From the NCBI RefSeq assembly GCF_008042045.1, contig NZ_RDBP01000050.1, positions 55-32,364 on the forward strand: 32,310 bases of DNA, written 5' to 3'. The stretch's first letter is position 1. Every line of letters starts with the position of its first letter. The notes beneath the pieces are model-generated. The model was not told the origin of the DNA and ran no database searches. It saw only the letters and a program-made list of their open reading frames with translations. Positions 1 to 8,498 of this stretch are shown here, piece by piece. Made by a program: the position numbers and the translations under genes. Source of the stretch: Streptomyces sp. T39. GTDB lineage: Bacteria > Actinomycetota > Actinomycetes > Streptomycetales > Streptomycetaceae.

Positions 1-62
1 GACGCACCCCGGAACCCGGGCGCGCCGGAGGTCGGCCGGGGCAGAGCTCCCGCAGGGGACGT

Positions 63-1439
63 TCAGCGCAGGGTGTGCAGGCCGTCGGCGTGCCGCGCCC
101 CGCTCTCCGCGGCGATCTCGTCGAGGGTCTGCGCGTCCCGGACGGGTGCGCAGCGCACCGTCTCGCCGTCGAGGACGTAGCCGTGCACCGCGGGGCGGGG
201 CAGGCTGTTGTACGCCCAGGGGGTGGAGAAGTAGTAGGCGCCCGTGTCGTACAGCACCACATGGTCGCCCTCGACGAGGGCGGGCAGCGGCCGCGCCTCG
301 GCGACGACGTCCCCCGCGAAGCAGCAGGGCCCGGCGATGTCCTGGGCGACGTCGGGGCCGGACTTGGGGCGCCCCCGGGCGTCGAAGGCGCCGACGCGAA
401 GGGGCCAGGCACGGGGCATCAGCACGGTACGGGTCGCGGTCTGCGCCCCCGCGTGGGTCACGGCGATCCGGCGGCCCCCCGCCTGCTTGGCGTACTCGAC
501 GCGGGCCGCGATGAACCCGTTCTTGGCCAGCAGCGACCGGCCGAACTCGGTGACCAGGCCGTATCCTCCGTCGAACAGATCCGGCACGGCGGCCCGCAGG
601 GCGGCGGTGTAGTCGTCGTAGGTGGGGCGCACGGCGTCGTCGGCGAAGTTGACCGGCAGGCCGCCCCCGATGTCGAGGCTGGTGACCTGCCGCCGGCCGA
701 GGCGCTCGTTGATCTCCTCGGCGAGCCGGTACGTCTCGGCGACGCCCTCCGCGATGAGCTCCAACGGGCAGCCCTGTGAGCCCACATGGGCGTGCAGCCG
801 GGTCAGCCACGGCCGCTGGGCGAAGGCGCGGTGCACGGCCTCGCGACCGCCCTCGTCGCGCAGCGCCACCCCGAATTTGGACGTCTCCGTCGCCGTGCTC
901 ATCGCGCCGATCGACCCGCCGCCCACCTGCGGATTGACCCGCAGTCCGACGACGGAGGCGCAGCCGTCCGGGCGGACGGCGCCGATGCGGTCGAGTTCGT
1001 CGAGGTTGTCGGCGTTCAGGGCGACGCCGAGGGCGAGCGCCTCGGCGATCTCCTCCCGGGTCTTGGCCGGTGAGTCGAGGACGATGCGTGACGGGTCGCA
1101 GCCGGCGTCGAGCGCGAGCCGCAGTTCGCCGGGGCTCGCCACCTCGCAGCCCATTCCCAGGCCGGTGAGCAGCCGCAGCACCGGCACGAGCGAGGACGCC
1201 TTCACGGCGAAGGTGTGCAGGACGTCGGGGACCGGGGCGAACGCGGTGTGCAGGGCCCGGACCGACGCCCGGATCCCGTCGGTGTCGAGGAAGCCGGCGA
1301 CGGGCTCCCCGGGGGTGAGCAGTCCCTCGTCGAGGGCGTGGCGCAGGACCCGGGCCGCGCGCCCGGCGGCGGTCGACGTGTCCTCGGCGGGCAGGGCGGT
1401 CGGGGACGGGTTCTCGGGGATCTCACTGTGCGAAGTCAC
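63..1439 (-). CDS. Fold-type III PLP-dependent decarboxylase (diaminopimelate/ornithine decarboxylase-like)
   Basis: The protein of 458 residues has the alanine-racemase-fold layout of group IV amino-acid decarboxylases. The PLP lysine is K80 in HTFAVKAS, followed by HVGSQ (218-222), a glycine loop GGGLP (258-262) and DTGAYY (398-403). It probably decarboxylates a diamino or basic amino acid in the cytoplasm, but the substrate is not clear. Two LysA signature elements differ: the usual EPGR reads EFGR (298-301), and the usual C-E-S-x-D reads CCFAGD (372-377). I therefore do not call it lysA. I chose the GTG at 1439, which has GAAAG upstream. The open frame extends to 1571, but that extension is arginine-rich and would overlap the regulator gene. 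It lies 128 bp downstream of the PucR-type gene on the same strand, which suggests control by that regulator. Confidence 0.85.
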   Translation of the reverse strand: MTSHSEIPENPSPTALPAEDTSTAAGRAARVLRHALDEGLLTPGEPVAGFLDTDGIRASVRALHTAFAPVPDVLHTFAVKASSLVPVLRLLTGLGMGCEVASPGELRLALDAGCDPSRIVLDSPAKTREEIAEALALGVALNADNLDELDRIGAVRPDGCASVVGLRVNPQVGGGSIGAMSTATETSKFGVALRDEGGREAVHRAFAQRPWLTRLHAHVGSQGCPLELIAEGVAETYRLAEEINERLGRRQVTSLDIGGGLPVNFADDAVRPTYDDYTAALRAAVPDLFDGGYGLVTEFGRSLLAKNGFIAARVEYAKQAGGRRIAVTHAGAQTATRTVLMPRAWPLRVGAFDARGRPKSGPDVAQDIAGPCCFAGDVVAEARPLPALVEGDHVVLYDTGAYYFSTPWAYNSLPRPAVHGYVLDGETVRCAPVRDAQTLDEIAAESGARHADGLHTLR

Positions 1440-1567
1440 ATGCCTGCTTTCGTCGCGCGGGTCGGATGGCACGAGCGTGCTCCGCAGGCGCCGCCGCCGT
1501 CTTCGTGGCACAGGACAAAGGTCCGGCGATTGCTTGTCCGTGCGGCACAGGACCGTACCGAAAGGTG

Positions 1568-3277
1568 TCATATCACCTCACCCGTGCCGCGAGCGCTCGT
1601 GGCGAGGCGTACCGCCAGGGTCACCAGCAGCCGGGTGTCGGGGTCGTCGAGGTCCACACCGAAGCGCTCCCGTACGCGTCGCAGCCGGTACCGCAGGGTG
1701 TTGGGGTGCAGGACGAGGCTCCGCGCGGCGCGCGGGACGTCGCCGGCCGCGTCGAGATAGGCGGTGAGCGAGCGGACGAGCTCCCCTCCCGCCGCGAGGT
1801 CGGCCTCGACCATGGCGTGGACCGGCCCGCCCTGGCGTTGCCACAGCGGGCGGACCGCGTCGAGCACCCGCAGCACGGCCACGGTGGGCGCCACGTCGTC
1901 GGGGCCGGCGTGCCGCACGGGCCGCTCCGCCTCCCCTGCCGCGCCGGATGCGCCGGGCAGCCCCGGCGCGGCCCCGCGCGCCCGGCGCGCCTCGCGCTCC
2001 CGCAGGGCGCGGACGACCAGCACGGCCTCCTCGCGGGAGTCGGCGGCTTCCAGCGGTGAGCCGACCAGCCGGCCCGCCCCGATCCAGACGGCGGGGGCGT
2101 CCGGCACGGCGGCGGCGAGCGAGTCGAGCTCCCGGGCCAGGGTCACGGCCTCCCGCCCGTCCCCGTCGGGCACCGGCAGCAGCACGGTGAGCCGATGGCT
2201 CTCGCGCAGTACGCGCACGGCGGGCCGGTGGGCGGCCGCCTGCAACGCGAGTGCCTGGAGGCCGCGTTCGGGCACCGGGGCGGTGCTGCGGTCCCGTTCG
2301 GCGACCAGGACGACGCAGGGCAGCTCCGGGGCGAGCCCGAGGGACCAGACGTGCGCACGGCGGTCCCCGCCGCCGCGCAGCAGTTCGCGCAGCGCGTGCT
2401 CCTCGCGGCGCCGGTTGCCGCTCACCCGCAGGCGGTGCTGGAGCAGGTGGGGCACGGCCACCTCGGCGGCGCGGCGCAGGACCTCGCGGGCGTCGGGCGA
2501 GAAACTGCGGCCGTCGGCCGCCGCCCAGATCGAGCCGAGGATCTCGCCGCCGCTGCGGACGGCGACGACCAGGCGTTCGGGGTCGGTGCCGTCCGCGGCG
2601 CGGTGGATGACGTCCCGCGAGGTCCACAGTGCCTTCAGCAGCCCGCTGCGCCGCAGTTCCGCCACCCGCCAGTCCGGGACCCTGCCGCCGAGGATCGTCG
2701 ACTGCCGCAGGGGATCCGCTTCGGGGCTGGTCGCGGAGTGGGCGAGGACCCGGAAACGGGTGTCCTCGACGGTGATCGACGCCTGGCAGGAGCGGGCGAC
2801 GACCGCGGCGAGGCCCGGGAGTCCGCCGCCCGCGACGTCCCCGGCGAGACGGTCCCCGGTGCCCACCGCCGCGAACGCGAACGCCGCGCGCAGCATCTCG
2901 ATCGTGTCGGACCAGTCCGCCCAGCCGGCCCGGGCCAGCAGCGCGACGCCCGACGCGCGCGCGGCGGCGACGACGTCGCCGTCCGGCGTCCCGTCCCCGC
3001 GCCCGCGGACCACGACCGCCCCCGCGCCCCGCCCCGCCGCCTCCCGCACGGCCGCGGCCGTCGCGTCCGCGGACTCCGCCGAGACGCCTGTCACCAGCAC
3101 GATCCGACCGTCGTACGACCGGGTGGCGTCCTCGTCCCCGATGATCACCCCGACCAGCGCGGTGTCCTGCCCGGCCGGGGCGAGAACCAGCCGCACGATG
3201 CCGTCCTCGTCGTACGCGAGCACCTGCCGCAGGGTGACCGCGTCCTGCGGGGCACCCCCGTCCGCTCCGCCGCTCAT
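1568..3277 (-). CDS. PucR-family transcriptional regulator
   Basis: The 569-residue protein has the PucR architecture. An N-terminal ligand-sensing domain covers about residues 12-140, a GGDEF-like/CdaR middle region follows, and a C-terminal PucR helix-turn-helix occupies roughly the last 60 residues, including ARSLVLHPNTLRYRLRR. PucR proteins control purine, amine and amino-acid catabolism, usually of neighbouring genes. The downstream decarboxylase on the same strand is the likely target or partner (inference). The ATG at 3277 is used because the first 42 residues of the longer frame are low-complexity and arginine-rich. A divergent methyltransferase gene begins at 3520, leaving 242 bp in which both promoters must lie; no operator was recognised there. 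Confidence 0.9.
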   Translation of the reverse strand: MSGGADGGAPQDAVTLRQVLAYDEDGIVRLVLAPAGQDTALVGVIIGDEDATRSYDGRIVLVTGVSAESADATAAAVREAAGRGAGAVVVRGRGDGTPDGDVVAAARASGVALLARAGWADWSDTIEMLRAAFAFAAVGTGDRLAGDVAGGGLPGLAAVVARSCQASITVEDTRFRVLAHSATSPEADPLRQSTILGGRVPDWRVAELRRSGLLKALWTSRDVIHRAADGTDPERLVVAVRSGGEILGSIWAAADGRSFSPDAREVLRRAAEVAVPHLLQHRLRVSGNRRREEHALRELLRGGGDRRAHVWSLGLAPELPCVVLVAERDRSTAPVPERGLQALALQAAAHRPAVRVLRESHRLTVLLPVPDGDGREAVTLARELDSLAAAVPDAPAVWIGAGRLVGSPLEAADSREEAVLVVRALREREARRARGAAPGLPGASGAAGEAERPVRHAGPDDVAPTVAVLRVLDAVRPLWQRQGGPVHAMVEADLAAGGELVRSLTAYLDAAGDVPRAARSLVLHPNTLRYRLRRVRERFGVDLDDPDTRLLVTLAVRLATSARGTGEVI

Positions 3278-3519
3278 GCGGGACCGGCACGGCGGCCGGT
3301 GGGTGCGTCCATCCCGCCAGCATAGGAACGCCGGCTCACCTCCGGGGCAGCGCACCCGGCGGGCGCCGTGGCCGCGCGTCCCGGGACGGCCTCGCGCCTG
3401 CACGAAGCGCCCGGGCGGGCCCGACGAGCGGCCGCACCACCGCCCCGCCGGGGGTCCGGCGCGGGACGGCGTCGAAATCCGTGTGCGGGCCCGGGCGGGG
3501 GCCTGTCAGGCTGCGGCGG

Positions 3520-4260
3520 ATGGACCGTGAAGAGATCTCCCGCCTCGCCCACACCGACCATCCGATCGCCGCGCCGGTCGGCGACGACGCGGTGCGGCGG
3601 ATCCTGGCGCACGCCGTTCCGCCGGGCGACGGCGCGCGCGTGCTCGATCTCGGCTGCGGCGGAGGGGAGTGGCTGCTGCGGGCGCTGGCCGCGTATCCGG
3701 GACTGCGGGCCACGGGCGTCGACGTGTCCGCGGGCGCGCTCGCGCACGCCCGGCGGAGCGCGGACGAACGAGGCGTCGGGGAGCGCCTGACCCTCCATCA
3801 CGGGGACGCGGCCCGGTTCGCCGCCCCGCACACCTACGACCTGGTGATCTGCGTCGGCGCCACGCATGCCTTCGGCGGTCTGCCGGCCACGCTCGCGGCG
3901 GCGCGGCGGCATCTCGCGCCCGGCGGGCGGGTCCTCGTCGGCGAGAGCCACTGGGCGGGCGACCCCTCCCCCGAGGCCGTGGAGATGCTGGGCGAGCTCG
4001 CCGGTCTGGCGGAGACGGTGGACCTGGTCACCGCCGACGGCTGGGCGCCCGTCCACGGTCACATCAGCACCCGGCAGGAACTCGACGCCTACGAGTGGGC
4101 CTGGACGGGGGCGCTGACCTCGTGGGCGCTGGACCACGCCCAGGAGCCCGACGCCGCCCAGGCGCTCGCGGTCGCGGCCGGCCACCGCGACGGGTGGCTG
4201 CGGGTGTACCGCGACGCCTGGGGCTTCGTCTGTCTGGTGCTGCGGCCGTCACCGGCCTGA
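3520..4260 (+). CDS. Class I SAM-dependent methyltransferase
   Basis: The 246-residue protein has a Rossmann-type methyltransferase domain. Motif I is VLDLGCGGGEW near residues 42-52, an acidic ribose-binding turn GVDVSAGAL follows at about 70, and motif II/III segments appear as DLVICVGATHAFGG. The substrate cannot be read from the sequence. The start is the ATG at 3520; the frame is open further upstream, but that part is GC-rich and unlike the family. The gene is divergent from the PucR gene and convergent with the PF04672 methyltransferase, whose stop lies 9 bp away. There is no clear operon partner. Confidence 0.85.
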   Translation: MDREEISRLAHTDHPIAAPVGDDAVRRILAHAVPPGDGARVLDLGCGGGEWLLRALAAYPGLRATGVDVSAGALAHARRSADERGVGERLTLHHGDAARFAAPHTYDLVICVGATHAFGGLPATLAAARRHLAPGGRVLVGESHWAGDPSPEAVEMLGELAGLAETVDLVTADGWAPVHGHISTRQELDAYEWAWTGALTSWALDHAQEPDAAQALAVAAGHRDGWLRVYRDAWGFVCLVLRPSPA

Positions 4261-4269
4261 ACGGAACGG

Positions 4270-5100
4270 CTACGCCTTGCGGGCCACCGCCCCGTAGAGC
4301 GAGATCACCGCGTCGGGGTCGGCGATCTCGTCGACCCCGAGTTCCGGGTGCCACTCGGTCACCGTGACGACTCCCGGATCGACGAGCTCCAGCCCGTCGA
4401 AGAACCGCGACACCTCGGCGTGCGTCCTCGGCGCGAGGGTCACTCCGGACGCGGAGTACATCTGGACGCCGCGCAGCACCGCCGTCGGGTCCAGGTCCGC
4501 CGTCAGCTGCGACAGCACCAGGAAGCTTCCCGGGGGCAGGGCGTCCACGAGCGCGGACACCAGCTCGTACGGGCGGTCGTCGTCACCGAGGAAGTGGGTG
4601 AGCGCGACCAGGGACAGGGCGAGCGGCCGGTCGAAGTCGACCGTCTTGCGGGCCTGTTCCAGGATGCGGGCCGGATCGCGCACATCGGCCTGGACGTAGT
4701 CCGTGGCGCCTTCCGGTGTGCTGCGCAGCAGCGCCTCGGCGTGGGTGAGCACGATCGGGTCGTTGTCGGTGTAGACGACCCGGGCCGCGGGGGCGACGGA
4801 CTGCGCGATCTGGTGCAGGTTGGGCTCGGTGGGTATGCCGGTGCCGATGTCCAGGTACTGGCGTATGCCCGCCTCGCGCGCGAGCCAGCGGGTGACACGC
4901 TGCATGAACCAGCGGTTGGTCCGGGCGACGTGCTGGGCGGTGCCGTCGAGGCTCATGATCTGCCGAGCGAGGGCCTCGTCGACGGGGTAGTTGTCCTTGC
5001 CGCCGAGGTACCAGTCGTACACGCGGGCCGGGTGGGGCCTGCTGGTGTCGATCCGTCCCGACGTGGCTAACGCGTCACGGTGCGCCTCGGTCCCGGTCAT
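4270..5100 (-). CDS. SAM-dependent methyltransferase, PF04672 (DUF574) family
   Basis: This 276-residue protein carries the hallmarks of an actinomycete-specific methyltransferase family that is greatly expanded in Streptomyces. Near the N-terminus is RPHPARVYDWYLGGKDN, and the SAM-binding block is YLDIGTGIPTEPNLHQIA. Targets of the family are mostly unknown. The ATG at 5100 is preceded by AAGGAG at 7 bases spacing (plus-strand 5108-5113), which fixes the start. Codon 11 is TTA, rare in this DNA and read by the bldA tRNA in streptomycetes, so translation may be delayed to development. It is a single gene, convergent with the previous methyltransferase, with the response regulator gene 136 bp upstream. 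Confidence 0.92.
   Translation of the reverse strand: MTGTEAHRDALATSGRIDTSRPHPARVYDWYLGGKDNYPVDEALARQIMSLDGTAQHVARTNRWFMQRVTRWLAREAGIRQYLDIGTGIPTEPNLHQIAQSVAPAARVVYTDNDPIVLTHAEALLRSTPEGATDYVQADVRDPARILEQARKTVDFDRPLALSLVALTHFLGDDDRPYELVSALVDALPPGSFLVLSQLTADLDPTAVLRGVQMYSASGVTLAPRTHAEVSRFFDGLELVDPGVVTVTEWHPELGVDEIADPDAVISLYGAVARKA
5068..5070 (-). other. TTA leucine codon (possible bldA control point)
   Basis: The codon is in frame, the eleventh of the PF04672 methyltransferase gene, in the context GAC GCG TTA GCC ACG. I noticed no other in-frame TTA in the window. In Streptomyces TTA codons are read by the developmentally controlled tRNA bldA. Regulation here is inferred. Confidence 0.8.
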
Positions 5101-5236
5101 GTTCACGCTCCTTGAGTCCGCCGGCACGACACCCTCGCGCCGGCCGGGCATGATCCTTGCAGCAGGGTGGCGTACGGGCAACCAACAGGCTTTCCGCGAA
5201 GGGGGGTTCGCCCGTGCCGGGCCGGGGCTTGCCGTC

Positions 5237-5911
5237 TCAGCGCGGGGGCGCCACCAGGCCCCACTCGTAGGCGGTGATGACGAGGTGGACCCGGTCGCGG
5301 GCGGACAGTTTGGTGAACAGGCGGCCGACGTGGGCCTTGGCGGTGGCCGGGCTGATGAACAGGGCCGCGGCGATCTCGGCGTTGGACAGGCCGCGGCCGA
5401 CGAGCGTGAGCACCTCCCGTTCCCGCTCGGTGACGCCCTCGCCGCTCGTGCCCTTCCCGTGCCGCGAGGTCTCGGGACGGGCGGCGAACTCCGCGATCAG
5501 GCGGCGGGTCACACCGGGCGCGATCAGGCCGTCGCCGGCGGCGACCACGCGGATCGCGGTCAGGATGGCGTCCAGGTCCATGTCCTTGACGAGGAACCCG
5601 GCGGCCCCGGCGCGCAGGGAGCCGTAGACGTACTCGTCGTCGTCGAAGGTGGTGAGGACGAGGACACGGGCGCCACCGGGGGCGCCGGTGATGCGCCGGG
5701 TGGCCTCGATGCCGTCCGTGCCGGGCATCCTGATGTCCATCACGACGACGTCCGGACGTGTCTCCCCCGCCATGCGGACCGCCTCGTCGCCGTCGCCGGC
5801 CTCCCCCACGCACACCAGGTCGTCGGTGGTGTCGACGAGGACGCGCAGTCCGGCACGGACCAGCGGCTGGTCGTCGACGAGCAGGACGCGCACCTCGGAC
5901 GGCGCGGTCAT
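5237..5911 (-). CDS. NarL/FixJ-type response regulator
   Basis: The 224-residue protein has an N-terminal receiver domain with the acidic pair DD (13-14), phospho-acceptor D59 in VVMDIRMPG, T87 and K109 (FLVKD). A C-terminal LuxR-type helix-turn-helix contains TEREREVLTLVGRGLSNAEIA and the recognition segment ISPATAKAHVGRLF. Its start overlaps the stop of the kinase gene by four bases (ATGA), so the two are translationally coupled and form a cognate pair. Their first codons also resemble each other. The most likely target is the divergent ABC exporter that begins at 7587, as is common for NarL-type pairs beside drrAB-like transporters (inference). Confidence 0.95.
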   Translation of the reverse strand: MTAPSEVRVLLVDDQPLVRAGLRVLVDTTDDLVCVGEAGDGDEAVRMAGETRPDVVVMDIRMPGTDGIEATRRITGAPGGARVLVLTTFDDDEYVYGSLRAGAAGFLVKDMDLDAILTAIRVVAAGDGLIAPGVTRRLIAEFAARPETSRHGKGTSGEGVTEREREVLTLVGRGLSNAEIAAALFISPATAKAHVGRLFTKLSARDRVHLVITAYEWGLVAPPR

Positions 5912-7455
5912 CGGGTGCCCTCCGGCAGCGGCAGCCAGGCGGCGACGCGGAAGCCGCCCTCGGGACGGGGGCCGGCCGTCAGACGGCCGTCCAGCAGGGC
6001 CGCGCGTTCGCGCATCCCGGTGATGCCGTACCCGCCGCCGGCGTGCGGCGCGCCGTCCGTGCCGTCGAGGCGGTCCGTCGATCCGTGGGGCCCCTTTCCG
6101 ACGCGGGGCCCGCGCCCCTCCGGGGAGCCGCACCCGTCGTCGGTGACCTCCACGGCCAGGCGGTCCGTTCCGTAGTCGACGACCAGGGTGCACCGCGCAG
6201 TGCCCGCGTGTCGGGCTACGTTGGTGATCGCCTCCTGCACGATGCGGTACGCGGAGAGCTCGACGTCGGGCGGCAGGGCGCGCCGCTCCCCGCGCCACCG
6301 GACGCCGACGTCGAGGCCCGCGTCCCGGAACGTGCCGAGCAGACGGTCGAGGTCGCCGAGCCCGGGCGCCGGGTCCCGGGGGCGCTCCTGCGGATCGGCC
6401 CGCCGCAGTCCGCCGAGCATCCGCCGCAGCCCGGCGAGGGTGTCGCGGGACGTGGTCTCGATGGCGGCGAGCGCGTCCCGGGCGGCGGCGGGGCGGGAGT
6501 CGACGACCCGGCGGCCGACGCCCGCCTGGATGGCGATCACGCCGATGCTGTGCGCGACCATGTCGTGCAACTCCCGTGCGATGCGCAGGCGTTCCTCGGT
6601 GACGGCCTGGCGCGCGGCCTGCTCCCCGAGCGTACGGGCGTGTTCGCGGCGCTCGCGGATCATCAGCCCGGTCATCCAGGCGATGGCCACGGCGAGGACG
6701 ATCAGCAGGACGGCCGAGACGAACCGGTCCGACCCGGAACGGTGGTAGCTCGCGGCCGCGACCTGGACCGTGAGGGCCGCGCAGGCGCCGGCGACCACGG
6801 TCCGCGTCCTGCGCGTGGCGGCCATGTACGCGAGCGCGGCGTCGGTCACCACCGCCTGGAGGGCGGCAACCTGCCAGGCGTTCCCCTCCCAGCCGCGCTG
6901 CGCCGTCCCGGGCGGCGGGCCCACGGGGCCGGGGCCCGCGGCGAGCACCGATGCCGCGGTCACCGTGGCGGCGAAGCCGCCCGCGAGCACGAGTACGAGG
7001 GTCACCAGCGGCCGCCGCCGCAGCAGGGCGACGGGCAGCACCGCGAGGAGGGCGGGCAGGACGAGCCGCATGCCCGTCGGCTCGCTCTCGTGGAGCACGG
7101 CGGTGTGGAGCAGCAGGGGGTACGCGAGGGCGGTGCACCAGGCCGCCACCGACCGGGCGACGCCGCCGGCGGCGTGCCGGGCGGCCTCCTCCCCGTCCGG
7201 GCCCGTCTCACGGGCGGGGGCGTGCGCGGGTGCGTCCTCGTCCGGGGCGGGCGTCCCCCGGTCCGTTCCGGGTGCCCGGGCGGGGGCGTGCCCGGCGGAG
7301 GCGTCCTCGTCCGGACGGCCGGTGGACCGCACGGAGGCGTCCCCGTCCGGACGGGCCGCCCCGTCCGGGTGGGCCGGGACGGGACGTGGGGAAGCTGTGC
7401 GTATCCGGTGCCGCCAGGCCCTCACGGTCCGGCGGCCCGGCTGCGGGGCGGTCAT
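5908..7455 (-). CDS. Sensor histidine kinase, HisKA_3 (NarX/DesK-like) family
   Basis: The 515-residue membrane kinase has about five to six hydrophobic segments between residues 103 and 266, the dimerisation box RIARELHDMVAHSIG with phospho-acceptor H297, and an HATPase_c domain with N-box QEAITNVARHA, DDGCG and the G-box GGGYGITGMRER. It autophosphorylates in response to an unknown signal and passes phosphate to the coupled regulator. The first hundred residues are an unusual low-complexity cytoplasmic extension rich in P, D, A and R with repeated PDxDA units; most kinases of this class start close to the first helix. The ATG at 7455 is the only good ATG before the membrane region, but a downstream GTG start is possible. 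Confidence 0.93.
   Translation of the reverse strand: MTAPQPGRRTVRAWRHRIRTASPRPVPAHPDGAARPDGDASVRSTGRPDEDASAGHAPARAPGTDRGTPAPDEDAPAHAPARETGPDGEEAARHAAGGVARSVAAWCTALAYPLLLHTAVLHESEPTGMRLVLPALLAVLPVALLRRRPLVTLVLVLAGGFAATVTAASVLAAGPGPVGPPPGTAQRGWEGNAWQVAALQAVVTDAALAYMAATRRTRTVVAGACAALTVQVAAASYHRSGSDRFVSAVLLIVLAVAIAWMTGLMIRERREHARTLGEQAARQAVTEERLRIARELHDMVAHSIGVIAIQAGVGRRVVDSRPAAARDALAAIETTSRDTLAGLRRMLGGLRRADPQERPRDPAPGLGDLDRLLGTFRDAGLDVGVRWRGERRALPPDVELSAYRIVQEAITNVARHAGTARCTLVVDYGTDRLAVEVTDDGCGSPEGRGPRVGKGPHGSTDRLDGTDGAPHAGGGYGITGMRERAALLDGRLTAGPRPEGGFRVAAWLPLPEGTR
7180..7365 (-). repeat. Degenerate Pro-Asp-Ala repeat coding region in the kinase N-terminus
   Basis: Residues about 31-92 of the kinase hold irregular repeats of the type PDGDA, PDEDASA and PDEDAPA separated by HAPAR-like units. 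At DNA level the plus strand shows recurring GTCCGGACGG and GGCGTCCxCGTCCGG words. The repeats are imperfect and of uneven spacing. Function is unknown; slippage could change their number. Confidence 0.5.
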
Positions 7456-7586
7456 GGGCCGATCCTAGGGAGGCGCAGGTCCGCGGGCATCGGCCCCGGG
7501 GCGTACACCCCGGGGCCACCTCGGCGGCGAGTGCCGTGTCCCGCGGGCCGATGCGCGGCGGCCCCCACCCCGGCACGGTGTTCCCC

Positions 7587-8498
7587 GTGATCGACATCCA
7601 CGAACTGACCAAAAAATACGGGGCGAAGACGGCCGTCAACGGTCTGAGCCTCACGGTCCGCCCGGGCCGGGTCACCGGCTTCCTGGGCCCCAACGGCGCC
7701 GGCAAGTCCACCACTCTGCGGCTGATCCTCGGCCTGAACGCCCCCTCGGCAGGGACGGTCACCGTCGACGGCAGACCGTTCCGCGACCGCCCCCGGGGCC
7801 TGCGCCACGTGGGCGCCCTCCTGGACGCCCACGATGTGCACGGCGGCCGCAGCGCCCGGGCGCACCTGTCGGCGCTGGCGGCCGGCAACGGACTCGGCGG
7901 ACGGCGGGTCGCGGAGGTCCTGGAGGAGGTGGGGCTGGCATCGGCCGCCCGTCGGCGCATCGGCGGCTTCTCGCTCGGGATGAAGCAGCGGCTCGGCATC
8001 GCGGCGGCCCTCCTCGGCGACCCGCCCGTGCTGCTCTTCGACGAGCCGCTCAACGGGCTGGACCCGGAGGGTGTGCTGTGGGTGCGCGGACTCTTCGCCC
8101 GCCTGGCGGCAGAGGGCCGCACGGTGCTGGTGTCGAGCCATCTGATGCGCGAGATGGAGCACACCGCCGAGGAACTGGTCGTCATCGGCCGGGGCGAGCT
8201 CATCGCTGCGGAGAGCCTGGCCGCGTTCTCGGCGCGGGGCGCACGGCGGACAGTGTCCGTCCGGACGCCCGATCCCGCCGCGCTGACGGCCGTGGTGACG
8301 GCCGAGGGCGCGGAGCTGCGTGCCGAGGCGGACGGCTCCTGCACGGTGACGGGCCTCGGCGCGGACCAGGTCGGCGCCCTGGCGCACCGGCATCGGGTGC
8401 TGCTGCACGAACTCACGCCGCAGGGCGCCTCCTTGGAGGAGGCGTTCATGCAACTGACGGCCGGTACGGTCGAGTACGGGACGGGGAACGCACGATGA
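7587..8498 (+). CDS. ABC transporter ATP-binding protein (ABC-2 exporter, DrrA/BcrA type)
   Basis: The protein of about 303 residues begins with a typical IDIHELTKKYG strand. It has Walker A GPNGAGKST near residue 34, a signature FSLGMKQRLGIA, Walker B LLFDEPLNGLDPEG and the switch histidine in VLVSSH. It has the C-terminal extension usual for drug, bacteriocin or lipid exporters. It energises the permease encoded next to it; their genes overlap by four bases (ATGA). The GTG at 7587 fits the family start best. A GTG at 7578 and an ATG at 7551 are in frame and cannot be excluded, because no clear Shine-Dalgarno sequence is visible. The gene is divergent from the two-component system, with 131 bp between starts. 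Confidence 0.93.
   Translation: MIDIHELTKKYGAKTAVNGLSLTVRPGRVTGFLGPNGAGKSTTLRLILGLNAPSAGTVTVDGRPFRDRPRGLRHVGALLDAHDVHGGRSARAHLSALAAGNGLGGRRVAEVLEEVGLASAARRRIGGFSLGMKQRLGIAAALLGDPPVLLFDEPLNGLDPEGVLWVRGLFARLAAEGRTVLVSSHLMREMEHTAEELVVIGRGELIAAESLAAFSARGARRTVSVRTPDPAALTAVVTAEGAELRAEADGSCTVTGLGADQVGALAHRHRVLLHELTPQGASLEEAFMQLTAGTVEYGTGNAR

Noticed and set aside
1440..1571. Extended start of the PLP decarboxylase
   Set aside because: It would overlap the PucR gene end and adds an arginine tract not expected in the family.
7180..7365. CRISPR-like or regulatory DNA repeat
   Set aside because: Units are irregular in size and sequence and follow the codon frame of a low-complexity protein segment.
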